From Candidatus Peregrinibacteria bacterium GW2011_GWC2_39_14 (lineage in GTDB: Bacteria; Patescibacteriota; Gracilibacteria; UBA1369; UBA12463): 64,000 bases of DNA. The position numbers and the translations under genes were made by a program. The notes beneath the pieces were generated by a model. It was not told the origin of the DNA and did not search any database. It saw only the letters and a program-made list of their open reading frames with translations. The DNA lies in NCBI GenBank assembly GCA_000993595.1, contig LBWJ01000008.1, positions 1 to 64,000 on the forward strand, read 5' to 3'. Shown in pieces: positions 59,204-64,000 of this stretch (the stretch's first letter is position 1; every line of letters starts with the position of its first letter).

Positions 59204-60489
59204 TACTTCTTGTATCTCCCAATCGCAAGCGCCAATTCTTCATGATCTTTTGCGTATTTCTGCACGCTCACGCCTTTTTGCCATGCTTCACAGGCTTGGA
59301 CCAAAGCGGTCGCGCCACCTTTCGTTCCCATCGGATGCGCATGTACGCCACCACCCATCGTTGTGATGAAATCAACATGGCCAATCGCTTTTATATAAGG
59401 AGCAAGAAGTAGAGGATTCAAGCCTCCGGACGCAATTGATACACAGCCTTTCATGCCATGCCAATCTTGTTCAAAAAATTCACCTTTAACTTTTGGTTGA
59501 TATGCGGCATATGCGGCAAAAATGTCTTCCTCTGCGGTTCCAGCCATTTTCCCAATTCCTGCGGTTCCTGTGTGTACTCCTGATGCACCTGCAAGTCTTG
59601 CGAACTTACTCAAAACGCCGGGCGTAAATCCAATCGGATTTTCAGCTCTTGTGAAAGCGCCATGCATGGCTCTATGAAAATGCAGAAACACTTTTGGCCA
59701 AAGTCTGCGAGCGGTTTGAACAGAGGTCCAACCTGCCGTAATTCCATCAACTAAAAAGCAAAACGATCCCGGACGCATTTTTTTGATGATATATTCTGCG
59801 CGTTTTTTCATCGTATCAAAGTCCGCACCGGAAATATTAAACGAATGTAACTTTGCATGACCGGTTTCATCTTCCGCGCGATTCATTGCATCGCGAATCT
59901 TATCAACGGTTTTAAAATATGGACAGAAATCCTGATCAGCCTGCGGCTCATCGTGTTTTACAAAATCACCGCCACCAGCCCAGAATTGATAAGCTTTATC
60001 TGCAAATTCTTCGGGTTTAAGTCCGATTTTTGGTTTAATAATTGTTCCAAGAATTGGTCTGTTATAAACTTTCAAATATTTTCTCGCCTCAGGAAGAGAA
60101 GTGCTAGGACCATCATATTTTTTAAGCATCTCTTTCGGAAACCAAACGTCAAGAAGTTTGAGAGCGATAATGTTCGACATTCCAAAAACATTTCCCGCGA
60201 TATAAGTTAAAATATTTTGCACGTTTCCTCCGCGATCAAAAATCCTCCAAGGAAATGCAATCCAAACCAAGCTTCTTTTTTTATCAACTTTATAAACCTG
60301 AGCATCAAGCCCCGCAGAGAATTTTGTAGTTGTAACCTTAACATTTGAACCGGTGCTGGATTCTGCAGCGACTTCACTTGCCGCATCCAAAAGATCCGTG
60401 CCTTTTTCCGGCACAAGATGATAGACCGTAAGCAAATAATCACCTGAATAAGGATTTTTCAGGTTCAAATTAATATACTCCTTCTGCAT
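59203..60489 (-). CDS. RuBisCO large subunit, form II/III
   Basis: A 428-aa RuBisCO. All catalytic positions are present: E43, N100, K152 and K154 (IIKPKIG), the carbamylated K178 with metal ligands D180 and E181 (FVKHDE), H272-R273, H276, H306, K314, S354 and G379-G381 of the phosphate site. GASGVHTG.AGIGKM is form II-like while length and N-terminus are form III-like, the II/III class known from CPR and some archaea. These enzymes carboxylate ribulose bisphosphate in AMP salvage, not a Calvin cycle. No AMP phosphorylase or ribose-1,5-bisphosphate isomerase is in the window. The ATG follows AACCCTCACACAC. Confidence 0.95.
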   Translation of the reverse strand: MQKEYINLNLKNPYSGDYLLTVYHLVPEKGTDLLDAASEVAAESSTGSNVKVTTTKFSAGLDAQVYKVDKKRSLVWIAFPWRIFDRGGNVQNILTYIAGNVFGMSNIIALKLLDVWFPKEMLKKYDGPSTSLPEARKYLKVYNRPILGTIIKPKIGLKPEEFADKAYQFWAGGGDFVKHDEPQADQDFCPYFKTVDKIRDAMNRAEDETGHAKLHSFNISGADFDTMKKRAEYIIKKMRPGSFCFLVDGITAGWTSVQTARRLWPKVFLHFHRAMHGAFTRAENPIGFTPGVLSKFARLAGASGVHTGTAGIGKMAGTAEEDIFAAYAAYQPKVKGEFFEQDWHGMKGCVSIASGGLNPLLLAPYIKAIGHVDFITTMGGGVHAHPMGTKGGATALVQACEAWQKGVSVQKYAKDHEELALAIGRYKK

Positions 60490-60526
60490 GTGTGTGAGGG
60501 TTAAATTTTAATTTTATGTAATTGTA

Positions 60527-60856
60527 TCAAAAATCGTGGTCAAATTCAAAGATGTAAAACCAATTAGACCTGAGGCTGAACTTCAAGATGCCAAGATAGC
60601 ACATCAGTTGACGCTTAAAATCAGCAATTGCTTTATCTCTTGAGCGGTAAAGTAAAAAGAAAATATCGTTTTTATTTGTGTTTATGAAAAATGCAATTTT
60701 TCTTTCACCCGTCTTGGTTGTTACATATATTTTTATCAATTCAATAGATTCAGCAGGGCTATTTGACGCATATTCATAAGCTATTTTTGCTATGTTATAT
60801 ATATCATTTTCCATATTTTCTCTTTTAACCAAGGCCTTAGAGAATATAATTCTCAT
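60527..60856 (-). CDS. Hypothetical protein after the RHH gene
   Basis: About 109 aa from ATG 60856 (an upstream TTG at 60892 would overlap the RHH gene; ATG 60814 would give 95 aa). The sequence ends in aromatic residues (SNWFYIFEFDHDF) and has two strands with KIYVTTK and KIAFFINTN. I do not recognise it. It lies 11 nt after a ribbon-helix-helix gene, the order of an antitoxin-toxin pair, so a toxin role is possible. Confidence 0.55.
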   Translation of the reverse strand: MRIIFSKALVKRENMENDIYNIAKIAYEYASNSPAESIELIKIYVTTKTGERKIAFFINTNKNDIFFLLYRSRDKAIADFKRQLMCYLGILKFSLRSNWFYIFEFDHDF

Positions 60857-60867
60857 ATTCAATCTTT

Positions 60868-61119
60868 TTACTTTTTTGATTTTTCGTTCCAATTTTTCAA
60901 TACGCCATTCATTAAATCCCGCGTTATTCGGTCAACTTTGATTATCTCTCCGCGTATTTTAGGGTTAACCCTTGCGCCAATTTTTATTTCTCCGATCGCA
61001 TAGTCGAGCAGCAAAATTCTCATTACAGAGCTGACAGACGTTTTATCTTCCTTGGCTCTATTTGAAGCCATTTTTAGAAGCTCCGAATCAATAGAGAGGG
61101 ACGTCCTTGTTGTTTTCAT
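60868..61119 (-). CDS. Ribbon-helix-helix DNA-binding protein
   Basis: An 83-aa protein starting MKTTRTSLSIDSELLKMASNRA, a typical ribbon-helix-helix beta strand and first helix, with a second helix (SSVMRILLLDYAI). The tail is basic and may bind a partner. Upstream is an inverted repeat (61165-61194) suited to an autorepressor. It is an antitoxin-like or general repressor protein. Confidence 0.75.
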   Translation of the reverse strand: MKTTRTSLSIDSELLKMASNRAKEDKTSVSSVMRILLLDYAIGEIKIGARVNPKIRGEIIKVDRITRDLMNGVLKNWNEKSKK

Positions 61120-61164
61120 GTTCGTATGGGTTTTATAGCATTTATATATAAAATTTATATAAAA

Positions 61165-61194
61165 CGTATGTATAGTTGATATAATTTACATACG
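61165..61194. promoter_or_regulatory. Operator-like inverted repeat upstream of the RHH gene
   Basis: CGTATGTA (61165-61172) and TACATACG (61187-61194) are perfect 8-bp arms, 14 nt apart, 46 nt upstream of the RHH start codon. This is the kind of site an RHH autorepressor binds. Confidence 0.55.
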
Positions 61195-61197
61195 GGT

Positions 61198-61230
61198 TTA
61201 AAAAAGAAAACAAGCCAACTTATTTGGCTC
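61198..61230 (-). terminator. Rho-independent terminator downstream of trxB
   Basis: On the minus strand, AGCCAA-ATAAG-TTGGCT (61213-61229) forms a stem followed by TGTTTTCTTTTT. It lies about 80 nt past the trxB stop. Confidence 0.8.
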
Positions 61231-61311
61231 ATTTTACGGCAACAACATTAAAAATCTCTAAAAGTTTTTTAACTTTATCTTAAATTTTTTCTAAACTTTA
61301 ATGCGCGCCGG

Positions 61312-62235
61312 CTAGAGCGACCTTGTATATTTAAATGCCGAATAACTTGCCATCACAGCCTGCGCAGAGCCAAGAATTGCTTGTTTGACTTCGATGTCCG
61401 TGCAATCGCCGGCTGAATAAACGCCCGGCAAATTTGTTTCGCTTTTGCGATTTACAATAATTTCGCCTCTTTCGTTCAAAGTGACTCCAAGATCTTTCGC
61501 AATTGCATTCATTGGTTCGGTTCCAATCGCGACAAAAACTCCATCGGTTACAATTTCTTTTCCGGATTTAAATTTGATTTTTTCAACTTTGCCGCCGGCT
61601 TTCGGATCTCCGCCAAGAACTTCCGCGACTTCTTCTTTATAGATCATTTCAATGTTTGGAGTTTGTTCCAAAAGTTTGATGTTCGCAGGTTCGGCCCTAA
61701 GAACGCTTCTGACAATCACATAGATTTTTACGCAATGCTGAGCCAAAACAAGCGTGTCCTTAACCGCCGCGTCTCCGCCGCCGACAACAACAACGGTTTT
61801 TCCTTTATAAAAATTTGCATCACAAAGTGCGCAATAGCTAACACCTTTTCCGCTGAATTCTTTTTCACCGGGAACGTTGAGTAATCTATGTTTTCCGCCT
61901 GTCGCAAACATAATCGTATAAGTATCATAACTTCCGCTCGTAGTTTTTACGCGATATGCGTCTTTTTCGTCTTCACTTTTTATTTTCTCAGCAGAAACAA
62001 CTTCTTCATATTTAATTTCCGCACCGCTTCCTTGTGCATGTTCCATCAAATTATTTGCCAAATCAATTCCATCAATGGATTTTTCTCCGGGCCAGTTTTC
62101 GATTGCATGAATTGAAGTCAAAAGTCCACCGGGCATAAGGGCAAGCACAAGCGTTTTCATGTTCATACGCGCAGAATACATCCCGGCGCTCAAACCGGCG
62201 GGTCCACCACCAATAATAATTATTCCGTAAGTCAT
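61312..62235 (-). CDS. trxB: Thioredoxin reductase-like flavoprotein
   Basis: A 307-aa two-domain flavoprotein. It has an FAD GxGxxG (IIGGGPAGLSAG, about 6-17), a second nucleotide-binding GGGDAAV (about 153-159) and a redox pair CALC (C135, C138). The second site lacks the usual HRR of NADPH enzymes (VRSVLRAEP instead), so the donor may be different. It lies 16 nt after a ferredoxin gene, so ferredoxin-dependent reduction is possible. The C-terminal AGDC motif is intact. Confidence 0.9.
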   Translation of the reverse strand: MTYGIIIIGGGPAGLSAGMYSARMNMKTLVLALMPGGLLTSIHAIENWPGEKSIDGIDLANNLMEHAQGSGAEIKYEEVVSAEKIKSEDEKDAYRVKTTSGSYDTYTIMFATGGKHRLLNVPGEKEFSGKGVSYCALCDANFYKGKTVVVVGGGDAAVKDTLVLAQHCVKIYVIVRSVLRAEPANIKLLEQTPNIEMIYKEEVAEVLGGDPKAGGKVEKIKFKSGKEIVTDGVFVAIGTEPMNAIAKDLGVTLNERGEIIVNRKSETNLPGVYSAGDCTDIEVKQAILGSAQAVMASYSAFKYTRSL

Positions 62236-62251
62236 GTTTGTTTATTAAGGA

Positions 62252-62482
62252 TTACTCAACCAAAATCGCACGCGTTGGGCATGAATCGACTGCTCCTTGT
62301 ACGCTTTCCGGCGTATCATCAACGTCAGTAAAATTTACCCAATCATTAGAAGTCGTTCCGTCTTTTTTTAAGACAGCTGATTTGCCGGTTTCGCCGATTT
62401 TAAAGACTTTTGGGCAAACCGCAGGGCACGTTCCGCATCCAATGCAGAGGTCCACGTCTACTTTAACTTTTGTGAATGTCAT
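62252..62482 (-). CDS. 4Fe-4S ferredoxin
   Basis: A 76-aa ferredoxin with CIGCGTCPAVCP (C13, C16, C19, C23) and a further Cys at 68 (SCPTRA). The layout is that of a single-cluster ferredoxin, with one spare Cys. It is the first gene of a two-gene unit with trxB and probably carries electrons to or from it. Confidence 0.9.
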   Translation of the reverse strand: MTFTKVKVDVDLCIGCGTCPAVCPKVFKIGETGKSAVLKKDGTTSNDWVNFTDVDDTPESVQGAVDSCPTRAILVE

Positions 62483-62498
62483 ATTTTAAATTAATAAT

Positions 62499-62529
62499 AG
62501 GGGACAGTACTCTTTAGAGCCCTGTCCCC
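62499..62529. repeat. REP-like palindrome GGGGACAG...CTGTCCCC
   Basis: AGGGGACAG (62499-62507) and CTGTCCCC (62522-62529) with a 14-nt centre. The right arm CCCTGTCCCC recurs at 46281-46290. It sits between the HAD and ferredoxin genes. Confidence 0.6.
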
Positions 62530-62535
62530 CTCATT

Positions 62536-63396
62536 TTAACAAAATTCCACCGTCTTTAGCAAATGTTCAGTTGCGCTCGGTCCAATCAAGCGTTTTTTAT
62601 TTTTATAAACGCCAAGTGGGTATTTTGATTTCAAAATCTCGCCCGCAGTAAACGGCGTTCCAATTCTTCCATTCAAAAACATTTCATCGTTTCCGCCTTT
62701 TTCCGGCTGATCTCCGACTGTGATAATTTCTCTATATTTAGCCGAAAACTTCATTTTTCGATTTTTCTTTAGATATTCACCAAATTTTTCTATTCCGGTA
62801 TCCTTATCCGCAATTTTTGGAATAATTATTATTCCAAGTTTTGAATTTATCACCTTTAATTTATTCGCTCCGGCGAATTTCTTAAAAATCTTTTTTATGC
62901 CATCATCAAGCACGTCGCACCTTCTTGCGATTTCATCGTTATCGACAATTTTATTATCCGCATTTTCATAAGAAGGTTGCATCACCAAGCTCGATTTATT
63001 ATATTGAAAATCCTCTCCGTGATGCCCGATAAGCCCTTTTAATTTTGCCTTGATTGTGCGCGTGAGTTTTGCCTTATTAATCGACTTTTCCGGCCATTTA
63101 ACGCGATAAAATTCCACCCATTTATTTTTCTTCAATTCAAATCCCGCGCACCCGTTTTCAACAATCAAAACCCACCCCATTTTTTCAAACTTTTTTCCAA
63201 AACACGATTGCATTTTCGGATATGCGGTTCGAAAAGGTCTCGCTGTGCAAAGCGCCAAAGGTACAGTTTTCGATAAATTCTCCAAAGTTTTTATAAGTGA
63301 ACCCGGAACAGAGGATTTTGGCGTCCTTTCGGTCAAAGTGCCATCAAAATCAAACATTGCGGCACGAAATTTCTGCCTATTTTGTTGTTTTTTCAT
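62536..63396 (-). CDS. HAD-superfamily phosphatase
   Basis: A 286-aa HAD hydrolase: motif I FDFDGTLT (about 15-22), motif II TARP (about 52-55), a Lys before motif IV and GDQPEKGGNDEMF (about 232-244). Cap size and motif spacing suggest a phosphosugar phosphatase of the Cof/SPP-like type. The substrate is unknown. The gene starts 2 nt after the ThyX stop. Confidence 0.8.
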   Translation of the reverse strand: MKKQQNRQKFRAAMFDFDGTLTERTPKSSVPGSLIKTLENLSKTVPLALCTARPFRTAYPKMQSCFGKKFEKMGWVLIVENGCAGFELKKNKWVEFYRVKWPEKSINKAKLTRTIKAKLKGLIGHHGEDFQYNKSSLVMQPSYENADNKIVDNDEIARRCDVLDDGIKKIFKKFAGANKLKVINSKLGIIIIPKIADKDTGIEKFGEYLKKNRKMKFSAKYREIITVGDQPEKGGNDEMFLNGRIGTPFTAGEILKSKYPLGVYKNKKRLIGPSATEHLLKTVEFC

Positions 63397-63398
63397 AT

Positions 63399-64000
63399 TT
63401 AAAACGGTCTTTTAACTTTAGGAAAATTCAACCATACGCTGATTCCGCACCACCTTGGCCCTTCCGGACATGGGCCTTCTTTCAAGTCCGTCTTGATTCC
63501 GCCAAGATTTCGAGTGAAGCACGGTGGGCCAATATATTTATTCAAATTCGGATGAACTTCGCGCACCTGCATCAATTCGTCCATGGAGGCATCATAAATT
63601 TCAGTTTGCGCGTTAAAGCACGTTCTCATGCGCCATTTATGCATAAAATGAAGCACAGAAGCTGATTCCGTCATGCGCACGTTAACGGCATTTGGAAGCA
63701 AATAAACGGTAAAATCAGGATTAACGCCATTCGCAATTAATTTATTTTTCGCCTCCCAAAGCAGCTCCATCGTATTTTTATAAATTTCCGCGGCCTCGGC
63801 ATTTTTCGCAACAACCGCAGGAATAATATAATCAGGTTTTTCAGTATGTGTTCTGCTCAACATAATTTTTGATGCCGGCGTCATCCTGTGTCTTTGATTT
63901 TGACTATCCGCCGTATGACTTATACGTTTTTTGAAAGTGTAATTTGCGTGATTCAAGACGCGCATCAAAGGGCTGAGTGTCCAAGAATTTAGCGTATCCA
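63399..64000 (-). CDS. thyX: FAD-dependent thymidylate synthase, ThyX (partial, 5' end outside the window)
   Basis: The frame stays open to the window edge, so the N-terminus is missing; about 200 residues are seen. QNQRHRMTPAS corresponds to the ThyX signature RHRxxS (usually followed by NExSxRY, not kept here). HTADSQ before it and ESASVLHFMHKWRMRTCFNAQTEI, the C-terminal substrate-binding stretch, support the call. The enzyme makes dTMP from dUMP with reduced FAD and methylenetetrahydrofolate. The HTADSQ.QRHR form is a divergent branch. Confidence 0.75.
   Translation of the reverse strand, partial: DTLNSWTLSPLMRVLNHANYTFKKRISHTADSQNQRHRMTPASKIMLSRTHTEKPDYIIPAVVAKNAEAAEIYKNTMELLWEAKNKLIANGVNPDFTVYLLPNAVNVRMTESASVLHFMHKWRMRTCFNAQTEIYDASMDELMQVREVHPNLNKYIGPPCFTRNLGGIKTDLKEGPCPEGPRWCGISVWLNFPKVKRPF

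Noticed and set aside
59203..60489. RuBisCO-like protein (form IV) or form I enzyme
   Set aside because: All catalytic residues are present, which excludes form IV; length and the GASGVHTG region do not fit form I, and no small subunit is nearby.
1..64000. Alternative genetic code (TGA as Gly), as in Gracilibacteria
   Set aside because: TGA is used as a stop in many genes (for example 2532-2534 and 6301-6303), and conserved enzymes have no in-frame TGA.

Overview
The window looks like chromosomal DNA of a Candidate Phyla Radiation (Patescibacteria) bacterium, with Peregrinibacteria as my best guess. Supporting points are a form II/III RuBisCO with all catalytic residues, an archaeal-type valyl-tRNA synthetase, a baseplate-J-like protein paired with an FtsA/PilM-like ATPase, large S-layer-type surface proteins, and many strongly promoted short genes of unknown function. 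TGA is used as a stop, so the code is standard. Few genes have a Shine-Dalgarno sequence; several start within about 10 nt of a -10 box and are probably leaderless. The taxonomic placement is an inference.

Layout. 1-5700: unknown protein, a phospholipase-D-family enzyme, two small membrane proteins, a Pro/Gln/Gly-rich coiled-coil protein and the tRNA methylthiotransferase MtaB. 5800-18300: secreted and surface functions, namely a lipoprotein, a repeat-containing surface protein, a MopE-like secreted protein, a four-gene pseudopilin operon in GspH-I-J-K order, a thrombospondin-type-3 surface protein with a possible sorting signal, and a CHASE2 adenylate/guanylate cyclase. 18300-28000: an unusual enzyme cluster on the minus strand (see below). 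28100-37000: baseplate-J-like/FtsA-like pair, Ddl and alanine racemase for peptidoglycan precursors, and several unknown proteins. 37000-46200: a tandem paralogue pair, a radical SAM enzyme, a JAB/RadC-like protein, a Bax-inhibitor-1 family protein, and a housekeeping run yceD-rpmF-nusB-rnc, followed by AlkD-like and STAS-like proteins. 46300-53000: unknown proteins, a small island with a BRO-family protein inserted at the 3' end of a SemiSWEET gene, tRNA-Leu(CAG), a Nudix hydrolase and PepA. 53000-59200: a cohesin-like surface protein, a three-SLH S-layer protein and a subtilisin-like protease. 59200-64000: RuBisCO, a ribbon-helix-helix/unknown pair, ferredoxin plus thioredoxin reductase, a HAD phosphatase and a partial ThyX.

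The most interesting locus is 19079-27270. Seven minus-strand genes are almost back to back (overlaps of 4-14 nt, gaps of 15 nt or less). They encode valyl-tRNA synthetase, a radical SAM/SPASM enzyme, a nitroreductase, an RraA-like aldolase/decarboxylase, a 4-hydroxy-2-oxovalerate-aldolase-like DRE-TIM enzyme, a PaaK-like adenylate-forming ligase and a second radical SAM/SPASM enzyme. They are read from a consensus TTGACA-N16-TATAAT promoter. An MTA/SAH-nucleosidase-like gene lies just upstream and a SAM methyltransferase converges on the far end. I know of no characterised pathway with this gene set; it looks like a small-molecule or amino-acid-modifying pathway. Its CpG content in hand-counted samples is well below that of neighbouring housekeeping genes, which hints at transfer.

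Other unexplained structure includes a promoter-proximal ACCTCCTTTAA element (the same sense sequence as the 16S rRNA 3' tail) at four unlinked genes, two families of dispersed A/T-rich word repeats (one inside mtaB), and a 48-bp direct repeat that marks the edges of the BRO island.
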